From: Gnetum montanum
Lineage: Eukaryota > Streptophyta > Gnetopsida > Gnetales > Gnetaceae
Assembly (NCBI GenBank): GCA_015680685.1
Contig: MNCI01007883.1
Location: 1 to 40,839, forward strand
Length of the DNA: 40,839 bases
Direction: 5' to 3'
Positions 31,176-40,839 of the stretch are shown here, in pieces. The position numbers were made by a program, and so were the translations under genes. The stretch's first letter is position 1. The number at the start of each line of letters is the position of its first letter. The notes beneath the pieces are model-generated. The model was not told where the DNA came from, made no database searches, and was given only the letters and a program-made list of their open reading frames with translations.

Positions 31176-32849
31176 AAACTGAGGTCCCTTTTCCGCGACT
31201 TAGTACCACTGCCCGTGTTACAGGGGTCAGCTCTTCTGTAATTTTTACTGGTAATATCAAAACACTCTTAATACATTATTCCTAACATTCTACAATAAAC
31301 ATTGCGTAATACAGTTTGTAATCTATCTTCTTTACGCTTATCAGGCGGAGGCTTACTCCGTCGAACTTTGACCACCACAGTTCGGCCTGTGCCGCTCCCA
31401 GTCTCCTTAGAGGCCTCGATTATATGAAGCCTCTTGCTCTGAGCTGCAAGTTCTACGATTTCCTCCACTAGACGTTTCCCCCGTGAGGCATCGCCAGTGT
31501 GAGTAGGCATTATCCTGCCTACACTGTTGGGGCCTCGCAGTCGAGACATCGCCAACCCCTTCGTCATTATAGACAGTGACTCCCCGATCCCTTTCGGCGA
31601 ATCCTGCCCATGGGTAGTGCTGATGATGTGGGTAATCCAAGGTTTGGATAGCTAGTCTCGATCTTGCAGCACCCAAACCCCATTCCTTTGGATAACTAGA
31701 AACTCGGCAAAATGCCGGAGACAAGCTATAAAGAAGGTGTAATGCACGTTGAAATGAGACTCAAGCTTCGTACGAAGCTTGATCATCTCATTACGTAGCC
31801 CCTTGGTGAAATAGCTTGCCCAATTGAATTGGGTTCCCTCCTCTAGAACCTCCTGCATAATATGGGTCTGTTCGATAGAAAAGAATTTCCCTTGCGAGAG
31901 TGTTTTGGGGAAGGTCCGGGCCCGAAAAAGGGTTACATTGTCTTGGCAATGCCCGTCTGGAATCCTTCGCAAGGAAACCCTTTAGGCTCCTTCGGGACTC
32001 TTACCCACTCTTCCAGCCACCTCTGGAAGTTGAGGCTCCTCTTCGCCTTCACTTTTACGGGAGGGCCGTTCGAGGGAACGCCAAATAGGTCCTCGAAAAG
32101 CTCAGCGTCAATATCAAAACTTACACGCACGTTATGCACGCGCGTACAAAAACGCTCTGCCGTTTCGTTGAAAGAGTTGACCAGGGTTAGCATTTCATTG
32201 GCAGGGACATCAGGGGTTGCAGCTAGAAATAGGTGCATTAGCCCTGCTACTTGGACCTTGGTGGTTACCGCAACTGGGGCCACCGAGTGGCCGAGCCAGC
32301 GCTAGGCGTCCTTGATGTCACCGTAGCGGAAGAAGACGGTTCGCGCCTCGCAGCCGAAAATCGTAAGGGTAATCTCCCGAGATTCCCTGACTGTACAACG
32401 TAAAAGACAAATCAAACAAAAACACTATTACGCAACGCTCACAATTATACAACAGCCTTACCGAGGTCAAATGGCAATGGAAATGGCGGAAGGTTCCTCT
32501 GCACGTCCGCAATGGTAAGGGGCGGAACTAAGGTCCAGTCATCGTGTAGCCACCCGAGTTCCTGGCAACTCTTAAAAGCCTCAGCATAGCGGGTGGGGTA
32601 CTCACGCATGTCAAACCCGATCTACCCTATAACACCGGCGCACACGTTGCTAGTTGAAGTAAACGCCTGTATTGCCGTTTCGGCCCATGCCAGCGTGTCT
32701 CCATTTCCAAGTAGTCTGTTTTCACGAATGAAAAACCTGTACCATACCACATAGACTTATCTTGCATTTTCCACATAGGCTTATCTTATACTTTATAAAA
32801 CACAGAGAATTGACATGCAATAGAAATACAGTTAACAAAACTTGCTTAC

Positions 32850-33299
32850 CCGCCTACATAGTACATAGTCCCTTGTGGGTTCTGGAAGCAGGTTGAGACA
32901 TGGCGAGCCACGAACAGGGTGTTATATGCATGATAACAACTAAACCGGGCCATGTCCCAGATCCAGTTTAGACACCTTAAACCGCGGGCGCTAAGCTCTT
33001 GGTCATCGGCACGGCCCATATCGATGGTTCCGTCTGTCAAAAAGGCCAAAATCCCTTGCGCAGAATCCACCAGCAGGTGTTCCAAAATGGCACCAGCGAT
33101 ATCGCCGGACAAATTGGAACACACAATTACACTGAAGTTGCGCAGTAAGAACTGCAAAAACTCCAGCGCACTCCTTTAGAGCCAGATGGCCTTCCTCTGC
33201 AACCACATTTGCGGAGGAGGGACATTGGGGATGATGGGGTTTATATAGCACAAAACCCCGACAATGTCCAAGACAATCAACACAGGCTTTAACGTAACG
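32850..33299 (-). other. NIF/FCP1-like phosphatase domain, exon 2 of the antisense gene (B)
   Basis: The exon encodes PVLIVLDIVGVLCYI, close to the VLDLxGxL motif I of plant NIF/FCP1-like proteins with the first Asp kept. EFLQFLLRNFSVIVCSN follows, then ILAFLTDG, then YNTLFVARHVSTCFQNPQGT, where the family has NTLLxDDSP...NPxxT. The two Asp of the last motif are replaced (VARH). One stop lies early in the exon. Compared with A, motif I is better kept here and the WS motif worse (CS). Confidence 0.65.
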
Positions 33300-33830
33300 C
33301 TGTACAAAAAATTCAATACATAAATTAACGCCTAGATTTACATTTGTATGACTAATATAGAAAATTTATAAATTACACCTAATTATCCATGCCGAAATCG
33401 CCCAAACCCTTGCAACAACACAAGGTTCGTCCCTGACAATGGCGGTAAACGCAACCCTATTAAACCCTCGCATTAGCCCGAGGTCCATAATTTGCAATAC
33501 ACATTTACGCAAAAAAATATATACATTAAAATAGCATAGGAGTGCAAGGAATGGCCTACCGATTCAAGGGCGCAGGGTCACGGACATCAACCACCGCCTG
33601 CGAAGCGTGCTCCAGATTTGCTTGCACCTCGTCAATTTTTTGCCAATTTCACATTCTTTCTTTTGATTTTTGGTTCCATTATAGTAGCTTTCAGGATTGT
33701 CACAGTTCAACACTTACAAACCTTCGCAAACCACATGCTCAACTCTTCCGCTCTTTCTCCTCTTGCTCCACAACAGTCACGAATTCGCATTCACAATAGC
33801 TAACAACCCCTTTTCATAAAAAACCTCTTA

Positions 33831-33838
33831 CTTATATG
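33831..33838 (-). promoter_or_regulatory. TATA box of the antisense gene in element B
   Basis: CATATAAG lies in GCTCGCATATAAGTAAGAGG on the minus strand, about 280 bp before the exon 1 donor. The context resembles the A promoter at 12058-12065. Confidence 0.5.
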
Positions 33839-34085
33839 CGAGCATCACTGACTTGATATCTGATTTCAGTGGGACTTTCCTAAAATGGAACCCGAAAAAT
33901 CAAGAGATTAATGCGGTGGATCTCGCATGCGTCACTGTCCGAAATGACGTTAAACTACTACATCTTATCACCTCGTAATCTGGTAGCATTGATTACAGCC
34001 TGTTCTACAATATTCAAAATTTTGTTAGCTCTCCACGTTTGACACAATCACATCATACTTCTTCCTAATTATTTACGCACTTTGC

Positions 34086-34095
34086 GGTTTTGCAG
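34086..34095 (+). promoter_or_regulatory. Candidate splice acceptor before RT (B)
   Basis: TTTGCGGTTTTGCAG is followed by GAG AGA CGG CAA ATG, in frame with RT. It sits at the same place as the A site (11603-11612). Confidence 0.45.
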
Positions 34096-35226
34096 GAGAG
34101 ACGGCAAATGGACGCAACACTTTCAACACCTTTAACTTTAACAGACCCATACGAGAGAGTAGTTAGGCAATTTGACTCTGCACTTGTAAACATTAACTCC
34201 CCTTTGAACAGCGTAACCATAGCAGCATCGGAAACGTCCCCAGAATGGCTAGAACAGTCGATGCACATGCTAGACCTGGAGGCTGGGGACATAACCGAAG
34301 ACCCCATTAACGAGGTTTCTATCGTTACGCATAAGGGTGAACTCAAAACGCTTAAGGTCAGTTCCTTATTAGACGAGAAAATGCACAATGACATAAAGCA
34401 AGTCCTTCAAGACAACATCACAGTCTTTGCATGGTCCTACGAAGATATGCCTGGGCTAGATCCCAGGTTAATTCAACATAACATAATCTTAGACCCGCAG
34501 ATTAAAGCAGTTAGGCAAAAGGTACGGAAAATTAAGCCAAAAATTGTGCTAGCTGTGTGTGATGAAATCACGAAACTATATTAGGCTGGTTTCATCCGTG
34601 TAGTTGATTACTCGGATTGGGTATCTAACATTATAGTCGTGCTGAAGAAGACCGGAAGCATATGCATCTGCATAGACTTCCGGGATTTGAACAAGGCTAC
34701 AATCAAGGATAACTTCCCACTACCAAGTATCGACTAGCTAGTCGATACGACAGCTGAGCATGTGCTCCTATCCTTTATGGATGGTTTCTCAGGCTATAAC
34801 CAGATTCGCATCAACCCAGAACATCAATTGACTACGACATTCATGATGCCCTGGGGCACCTTTTGCTACACTATGATGCCTTTTGGTCTAAAGAACGTAG
34901 GAGCAACATATCAACAAGCCATGACATACATCTTTAGCGATTACCTCTTAGGAAAACTGAATGATTACATAGACGATATAGCTGTGAAGTCTTTAAAGTC
35001 TGAAGATCATTCAGAGGACCTAGAGTTAGTCCTTAAAAGATGCTCCAAATACGAGCTCCGGCTCAATCCAAAGAAGTGCGTATTCGGTGTCAAAACTGGA
35101 CGCATGCTGGGGTTTGTGGTGTCAGAAACCGGCATACGAGTTGACCCTAATAAGGTCAAAGCCATTGTCGAGTTGGTGCCCCCTACAAACCTCAAGCAAT
35201 TACACGGGTTACAGGGACGATTATAG
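34096..35226 (+). pseudogene. Reverse transcriptase of element B
   Basis: The frame opens at the acceptor-like site, with ATG at 34108. Motifs are CIDFRDLN, LLSFMDGFSGYNQI, MPFGLKNVGATYQ and the active site NDYIDDIAVKS. The thumb LNPKKCVFGVKTGR, missing from A, is present. Internal stops fall at 34582, near 34737 and at 35224. The frame is never shifted from here to 37575, a stretch of 1160 codons. Confidence 0.9.
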
Positions 35227-36438
35227 TTCATACGCCGTTTCATCTCGAGATTAACCGATAAGCTACACCCTATGCAACATCTACTCAAAAAGGGGGTTAA
35301 TTTCGAATGGACGGAAGATTACCAGCGTGCGTTTGATAGCCTCAAATAGGAACTACAACATTTACCAACGGTTTTCCCGCCACAAAGGGACTTGCCATTT
35401 TACATTTACCTCGCAACTTCAGACGTAGTGTTAGCAGCATTACTTTGTCAAAGGAGGGATGATGGGTCGTAAGTGCCCATCTACTACCTGAGTCATGTTC
35501 TATGTGCGTATGAAATGAGGTACAATGAAGTTGAGCGTAATTGCCTAGCATTAGTTTTTACGCTCAAAAAGTGTAGACATTACCTCTTCCGTAGCTAGGT
35601 TAATATCATTTGTAAAAATAACATTCTTAGGACCATTACGCAAAACCTATACGAGAGTAGTAGGATAGCTCGCTGGAAGGCTATCACGGCAAAATTCGAT
35701 CTGCACTATATTGGCCAATCTTCTACGAAAGGCCAAGCGATAGCTGACCAGTTAGTAACGGCACCAGTTAACAATCACGCAACCATAGAACCAGAGTTTC
35801 CTGACGAACATATACATAATGTAAGCCCTGTCTTGACAGGCCCCGAGGCAACGTTGTATTTCGAAGGAGCCTCAACCACTAGAGGTGGCAGTGCTGCCAC
35901 CGTTATTACGCTATCACTTGAGGATGTGCGTCTACACGCTTATCGCTTGACCTTCCCCTGTATGAACAATGTGGCAGAGTACGAGGGGCTCCTCAGGGGA
36001 TTACTGACTGCCAGCGAACTCGATGTTTGACACCTGGCAATTAGGGGCGATTCGATGCTTGTCATAAATTAGATCACAGGAGTCTACGCCTGCAAGGCTA
36101 TACACTTGCAGCCCTACTGCGAAAAGGCTAAAGATCTTCTAGGGCGATTTGCGACCATCGATGCCCAACACGTGCCATGCACAGATAACACACTGGCCGA
36201 CGCACTGGCCACACTGGCTCTGAATGTGCCTTCACATCTGTTTGACACCTACCTTGCATTGATAATAGACTGCACAGATCCTATCATTCAGGTAGCGCAA
36301 GTATCTTCTCTTCTCGAGGAAAGCACGCCTGAATGGTACGATGACATTAAAACTTACCTTCTACAAGGCGAGTTACCGCCTGAATTGACACGCTCGCAAA
36401 AAGATGAAATTCGCAAACGGGCTAGGTAATACGTCATC
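35227..36438 (+). pseudogene. RNase H regions of element B
   Basis: The first RNase H region (about 35300-35600) has FYIYLATSDVVLAALLCQ and YYLSHVL, as in A. The second RNase H region has LYFEGASTTRGGS, where the first catalytic Asp is Glu (A has FDGAS), NVAEYEGLL, AIRGDSMLV and NTLADALATLAL. Six stop codons (35347, 35470, 35599, 36028, 36070 and 36427, all approximate to the codon) break an otherwise continuous frame shared with RT and integrase. Confidence 0.83.
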
Positions 36439-37575
36439 ATGGGAGATAGTACTCTTTGTAGACGCTCTTTTGATGATGTGCTGCTTACTTGCGTCGGCAG
36501 AAACCAAACGCAGCACATAGTCGACGAAGTTCACGAGGGACTGTGCGGCGGCCACGTAGCACCACAGGCTATGGCCCTAAAAATCCATCGCTTAGGATAC
36601 TACTGGCCATGCATGGAAAAAGATTGCCTGAAAAAGGTTAAAACATGTGACACGTGTCAACATCACGCGAATCTCATACATGTGTCACTTACAGAATTAC
36701 ATACAATGCAGATAACATGGCCATTCCAACGATGGGGACTTGATATCATAAGCCCCATCACACCAAAATCTTCCACAAGTCATAGCTTCATTATTACCAC
36801 TACTGAGTATTTTACGAAGTGGGTAGAAGCTATTCCTCTATGAAAGATCACATCCCAACATATTTGCCATTTTATCTTAGACAATATAGTAACCAGATTT
36901 GGTCTCCCGATGACTATCGTGACCGACAATGGGCCACAGTTTAGTAGCACAAAAATCAAATCATTTTGTGACAACTTGGGCATCAGACAATCTTTTTCTT
37001 CCCCTTACTACCCGCAAGAAAATGGTCAAGCTGAAGCAATGAACAAACTGGTCATCAATCTGCTCAAGAAAATGCTCGATGGCAACAAAAGATTGTGGCA
37101 CCAACAAATCCTCCATGTGCTATGGGCGTATCGTACTACATGTAGGAAAGCTACAGGTAGTACGCCCTACAGCCTGGTTTACGGATCTGAAGCAGTGTTG
37201 CCCCTCGAGTTGCAAATTCCTTCTCTGAGAATGGTCCTCTCCACCATTATAAATGAGGCTCAACATACCAAGTCTCGGATAATGGATTTGGGTTCAGTGG
37301 AAGAGAAGCGAGTATAGGCCCTTGACACGATTGAAAAATATCAAGATAGATAGAGACAGAAACATCATCGCAACCTTCAGCAGCGCCCAATCAAGAAAGG
37401 AGATTTAGTTTTCAAGGACGTTCGTGAACCAGTAGGCAAATTCTCTGTGAACTGGGAGGGCCCTTTCTTGGTGACCGACGCATACAACAACGGAGCATTC
37501 AGGTTAGCAGACGTCAACGGTAGTGAATTACCGAATCCTGTAAATCACGTATATCTGAAGAGGTATTACATTTAG
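36439..37575 (+). pseudogene. Integrase of element B
   Basis: The zinc domain has HEGLCGGH and CDTCQ. The core has Asp in GLDIIS, Asp in VTDNG and Glu in GQAEA with 35 residues between the last two. The C-terminal module has NWEGPFLVTDAY and ends LKRYYI at the stop 37573-37575. Internal stops lie at about 36841, 37315 and 37351. Sequence order and end point match A. Confidence 0.87.
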
Positions 37576-37589
37576 CAGCATCTCTAGCG

Positions 37590-38075
37590 TGAACAATCAG
37601 GTATGGCAATCATCGTCCGCTACGACGCTAAATTGGCACTCCTTGCACATGTCCGCCACGACGCTAAACTGGCATTGATCATCCGCCAAGACGCTAAACT
37701 AGCACGTTGTGACCGTCCACTACGACGTAAAACTGGCAGTGTTGTATAGGTCCGTCAAGACGAAAAACTGGCATCTTTTGCACGCGTCCGCCATGACGCT
37801 AAACTGGCACCGGCTGTCCGCTATGACATAAAATTGGCACAGGTAAGCAACCATCTGCTGAGACGTAAAACCAGCATAGCTCTATCCTTGGGTCATGACA
37901 CGAAATTAACATCCACAGCACGGTCTGCTGAGACCATAAACCAGCCTTGACACCATCCGCTATGATGTAAAACTAGCGCATCTCGGTCCGCCCAGACTTT
38001 AAACTAGGACCATGGTCTACTGAGACTTAAAACCAGTAACGATAGTCTACCAGGACTTAAAACTAGGACTTACAG
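37590..38075 (+). repeat. Tandem array GTCCGC-x-GACG-TAAACTGGCA after integrase (B)
   Basis: About fourteen imperfect copies of a 24-bp core, with GACGCTAAACTGGCA as the best part, are spaced 30-40 bp apart. They decay towards GACTTAAAACTAGGA at the right end. The array starts within 40 bp of the integrase stop, as in A. Confidence 0.8.
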
Positions 38076-38297
38076 ACTACTGCTGCCAGCATATCAGGCG
38101 AGCGTGATCATCTCTATACAGTTGCACAACAAACAAGGTGGGACACTAGGACAGTCCCAGCGTCGCCATCCCACCGGCATCCTACTGATTCCTCGGATGA
38201 GCTGAGAGGCATCTTACTGACCCCTCGGAGATGCTATCGCTGCATCCACTGCAACGGTGGTACCTCTGAGAGTTTAGTATCTCCAGCCGAAGCCCCG

Positions 38298-38927
38298 ATG
38301 AAATCCTTGTCGACAACGACCTCGGGGACCTTCGTCGATCATCGCCATCAGACGCTGGCTTTGCAAATTCATCTAGCTGGTTCCCTGCACACCCAGTTAG
38401 GTGCACTGTGTCTGATGCCTTTTGGAGACGATATGCTGGGCCAATCGTCAAGATTGGCGGCGTTGGCCTGGTGCTATAGCTTTTTCTTCATGGCCCGATC
38501 ACTTTCTTCATGGGCAATACTTGTTTCGACAATCTCGCCTCCAATTCCCATGAGCAATGACATTCTCTATTTTCTCCTGTGGTTGCAGGCTACTTGTTTC
38601 AAGAATATCGTTCAAAGATGCATTCATCTGAGCGGTGAAGATCAACAGCGTTTTGAGATGGCTGCTCAGGTTTGCCCGGCCACTTTGAATTACATTCCTA
38701 TCTCTGCCATAATCCTACCATTAGCTTTTATTTCATTTCATCCCTACCATCTGCTTCCTGTATGTGACGGTTACACACGCAAACACCCATCCTTCCTACT
38801 CGCACTGCAATCTAATCCATACGCTATGCAATCAAATATTGTAGCAGAGATATCGCAGAAAGTGATGCGCTATGCTCCTTTTGCAAGCATTCCTGCTATA
38901 ATCTGTAACAGAGAAATCTCAGGCTGA
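38298..38927 (+). CDS. Hypothetical 209-residue open frame between integrase and 3' LTR (B)
   Basis: This is one of the longest uninterrupted frames in B, in the place where some plant Ty3/gypsy elements carry extra open frames. It has two hydrophobic stretches that could be membrane segments (around residues 52-80 and 131-150) and no motif I recognise. The matching part of A (6801-7809) has no similar protein, and the region has no clear coding bias, so this may be a chance frame. Confidence 0.2.
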   Translation: MKSLSTTTSGTFVDHRHQTLALQIHLAGSLHTQLGALCLMPFGDDMLGQSSRLAALAWCYSFFFMARSLSSWAILVSTISPPIPMSNDILYFLLWLQATCFKNIVQRCIHLSGEDQQRFEMAAQVCPATLNYIPISAIILPLAFISFHPYHLLPVCDGYTRKHPSFLLALQSNPYAMQSNIVAEISQKVMRYAPFASIPAIICNREISG

Positions 38928-39200
38928 TGCGCCATGCTCGCCTGAAAGCATTCCTGTTGACACAAGTGTGCGTATGTTTCTGTGCGTTCAGTAAGCGTAT
39001 GCCATACTTCTACCATCCTAACCTATTTTCCCCAAACCTGTTTTCTACCATATCATTTTATCTTCCATTCCCTCTAGCTTTGCTCTTCCATGTTGACAGG
39101 GCAACACTTGAGTAGCCATGGATGGATGCTGCTCTTGCTTCTACCAATTCGCTGTTTCGTATTCTTTGTCGATGTCTTTTGGGCAAGCCCTCTAACCATC

Positions 39201-39215
39201 AACAAAGAGGGGCCA
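39201..39215 (+). other. Polypurine tract of element B
   Basis: AACAAAGAGGGGCCA precedes the 3' LTR start at 39217. The same tract, with CA before it, lies at the same place in A. Confidence 0.85.
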
Positions 39216-39216
39216 T

Positions 39217-40329
39217 TGAAACACCGTGAAAATTGTGAGTCGGCCTCAGGCAAAGATTCGCAATTCAGGCGAGAGCGCATATCAGCTTTTGTTCAAAGAC
39301 AAGTTTACGCTCTGTTACGCACGGCAGCGTAATGAGCCCCAAAACAGTCAAAGGCAAAGTCTAGAAAAGTGCAATAGCTCAACCCTTTTCTTTTCATGCG
39401 ATAACTCATCTTACGCTCCTTACGCAACAATGCGTATTAGAGCGTAATGCATCGCCAAGCTAAACATTGTTTACGCTTCATTACGCGCGGCTGCGTAAGC
39501 GAGCGTAAAATAGCTTGAATTCATTGTTTCCATGTTACGTTACGCTCATGCACGCAACACATCGTGAATGAGCGTAATATAACCCAAAGACAGTTGAAAC
39601 ATGCCAGATGCACATCTATTTTTCACATGCACAATACGCTTGTTTGCGTATTGTGCGTAGTCACAGTTTGACACAAAATGGTCAACAGTACCCGAAATGT
39701 TTGGGATACATGTCATCAGAAGTGCGCCTTTTCCACAGGATGTCGTGGCCTATAAATACCCCAGTAAACAAAGATACAAGGGTGGGGCAAAAAAAAATCA
39801 AATAGACAAAGGCAATTCCTTTTGAGCATTTTTGAGCACTTAGCACCTTGAGCAGAGATACAGAGAGCAGCGCTTTTGACAATTGTTGACAGCATCACCT
39901 TTCAGCAGAAGCAGAGCACAGTTCGCTTGAGCATTGGCAACAAGAGCGATCATTTCTTTGGGGAAGACACGACTTTCTCCATCAGCGATCGTTGGCAATC
40001 CTGAGCAGAAACTACCCAAAGCAAAGAAGCAGATCAGAGATCGTGAGATCACCTTGTACGGTTTGCAGGCTCTATTGGTCAGAAACAGTTGATCAATAGA
40101 CGTCAGGGCTTGACCTTCCTTGCATCTCATCTTTGGCCTACGAGGTATATCGGATTTCTGCCTGGACAGTTTTCTTGTTGTTTTGTGCTTGCTGTACATC
40201 AATTAAACGGGGTTTCCCCATTGTAACGTAATATACAAAACATACATTCTGCAAGTCAAAGCGTAGATCTTGAACACCACGCGTTGCTCTCGTGTTAGTC
40301 GTCCCTTACCATGTTATCGCTATCATCCC
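39217..40329 (+). repeat. 3' LTR of element B, cut by element C
   Basis: It matches 23976-25089 with a one-base length difference and mostly transition differences. It stops abruptly after GCTATCATCCC at 40329, where foreign sequence begins. The TATA box is at 39751-39758 and the inverted-loop hairpin at 39629-39656. Confidence 0.9.
39751..39758 (+). promoter_or_regulatory. TATA box of element B 3' LTR
   Basis: TATAAATA is in the same context as in the 5' LTR. Confidence 0.6.
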
Positions 40330-40839
40330 TGTACCGACCGAAATCGTCGGTGCGAGGCTGGAACGTTACGAGCACCGAAAGATCAGCGGACAAGCACAGT
40401 CGACCCTGCCTCCGCTTGAGGGCAAGCTAGAACGGACGAAGGCAGAGTGCCTTGAATGGTCCGTACGCGGATCAAGCAAGGACTTCCCCAACGTTTGCCG
40501 TTACAACACGTTGGGTTATACGTAAACAATGCACGTTAAATGTAAACCGTAAACAAGCACGATAATGTAAATGAGCCTGTAAACGTAAACTGAAAAACAG
40601 AAGAAAACTGCAATAAATCAGAGCAAAATGTAAACTGTTTTATATTGAGAATTGATTACAAAGTGCACCGGTCCAAACGCAGTTGTGGCTTTGACACAAG
40701 GCGGACGAAAGGCCCCGGTGTGTGCAGGAATGACTCGGCTGGGACACTGTAGGCGGAGCGTAGAGACTATGCTCAGCGTATAGGACTTCCAGCGTATGAG
40801 GGTTTCCAGTTCTGGTTTTGCAGCGTAATTGTTTTTTTT
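40330..40839 (-). mobile_element. Element C: LTR end of an A-related element inserted in the B 3' LTR
   Basis: From TGTACCGACCGAAATCGTC onward the sequence aligns with the start of the A LTR at 5645 in the same orientation. Shared blocks include GGCGGACGAAA, GGCGGAGCGTAGAGACTAT and ACTTCCAGCGTA. Identity is far below that between the two A LTRs, so C is a different subfamily. On the minus strand this is the LTR terminus ending in GGTACA. The candidate target duplication is ATCCC at 40325-40329; its partner lies outside the window. Confidence 0.75.

Larger units (their letters stand above)
29488..33560 (-). pseudogene. Antisense multi-exon gene inside element B
   Basis: Exons on the minus strand are: end of exon 1 at 33560; then 33299-32850, 32736-32462, 32390-31342, 31247-30927, 30855-30727, 30648-29831 and 29754-29488, with stop TAG at 29490-29488. 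Order, intron phases and motifs match the gene in A: exon 2 is 450 nt in both; exon 3 has EAFKSCQELGWLHDDW against A's RAFTMCKARGWLHEGW; exon 4 has LFRARTFPKTLSQ; exon 7 has LRWDP at its start and LTKEEIMKRLWAGL near its end; exon 8 is very acidic. Introns are 71-113 nt except intron 1 (260). Stops and a frame change in exon 4 break it. The exon 4 donor reads AT where A has GT. Exon 1 has no clear ATG. Function is unknown. Confidence 0.72.
23976..40839 (+). mobile_element. Element B: Tat-type Ty3/gypsy retrotransposon with antisense gene insert, open at the right edge
   Basis: The 5' LTR is 23976-25320. It is followed by primer site 25327-25343, gag, protease, a 5.2-kb insert with an antisense gene, RT, two RNase H regions, integrase, repeat array, polypurine tract and 3' LTR from 39217. 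The 3' LTR is interrupted at 40330 by element C, so about 230 bases of it lie outside the window. Shared LTR stretches differ at roughly 40 of 1113 positions by hand count (about 96% identity), so B is younger than A. The gag core is deleted and pol has about a dozen stops, so this copy could not move unaided. Confidence 0.88.

Noticed and set aside
37590-38075. CRISPR-like array after integrase
   Set aside because: Repeats are imperfect, spacers are short and uneven, and the setting is a plant retrotransposon.

Overview
The window looks like intergenic DNA of a plant with a large, repeat-rich nuclear genome. I see no intact host gene, tRNA, rRNA or CRISPR array. Nearly everything is LTR-retrotransposon sequence, nested and decayed. 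The Ty3/gypsy polymerase with a second, archaeal-type RNase H points to the plant Tat (Ogre-like) lineage. The species cannot be named from this sequence.

Layout. Positions 1-1149 are AT-rich and hold a remnant of a DUF4283 plus CCHC protein of L1 type. Positions 1150-5639 and 23126-23975 are an old Ty3/gypsy-like element with tRNA-Asp-type primer sites, LTR pieces in both orientations and a broken gag. Element A (5645-23120, minus strand) is inserted in that gag, with LTRs of about 1.14 kb and a perfect GACAG target duplication at 5640-5644 and 23121-23125. Element B (plus strand, from 23976) entered the same old element further right. Its 5' LTR is 23976-25320 and its 3' LTR starts at 39217. 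The 3' LTR is cut at 40329 by element C (minus strand), whose LTR resembles that of A and runs off the window.

In the sense direction, A and B both read LTR, primer site, gag, protease, a long insert, reverse transcriptase, RNase H, second RNase H, integrase, tandem-repeat array, polypurine tract, LTR. Both are broken by stop codons. A has a deletion at the end of RT and B lacks the gag core.

The main discovery candidate is the insert between protease and reverse transcriptase. In both elements it holds an antisense gene with its own TATA box, eight exons, plant-sized introns and an acidic C-terminus. A is at 12338-16739 (+) and B at about 29488-33560 (-). Exon 2 is exactly 450 nt in both, and the intron phases I could check match. 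Exon 2 resembles the NIF/FCP1-like (HAD) phosphatase fold with most catalytic aspartates replaced, so the gene may be a captured host phosphatase fused to other domains. Because it is antisense, its introns would survive reverse transcription of the element's sense RNA. The same insert starts the RT part with a splice-acceptor-like site, as in Ogre elements, where an intron separates protease from RT. Arrays built around TTAAACT flank the antisense gene and follow integrase.

Two single N bases (428 and 19622) each lie next to a 46-nt exact duplication. This looks like an assembly join artefact and should be kept in mind when reading A's gag.
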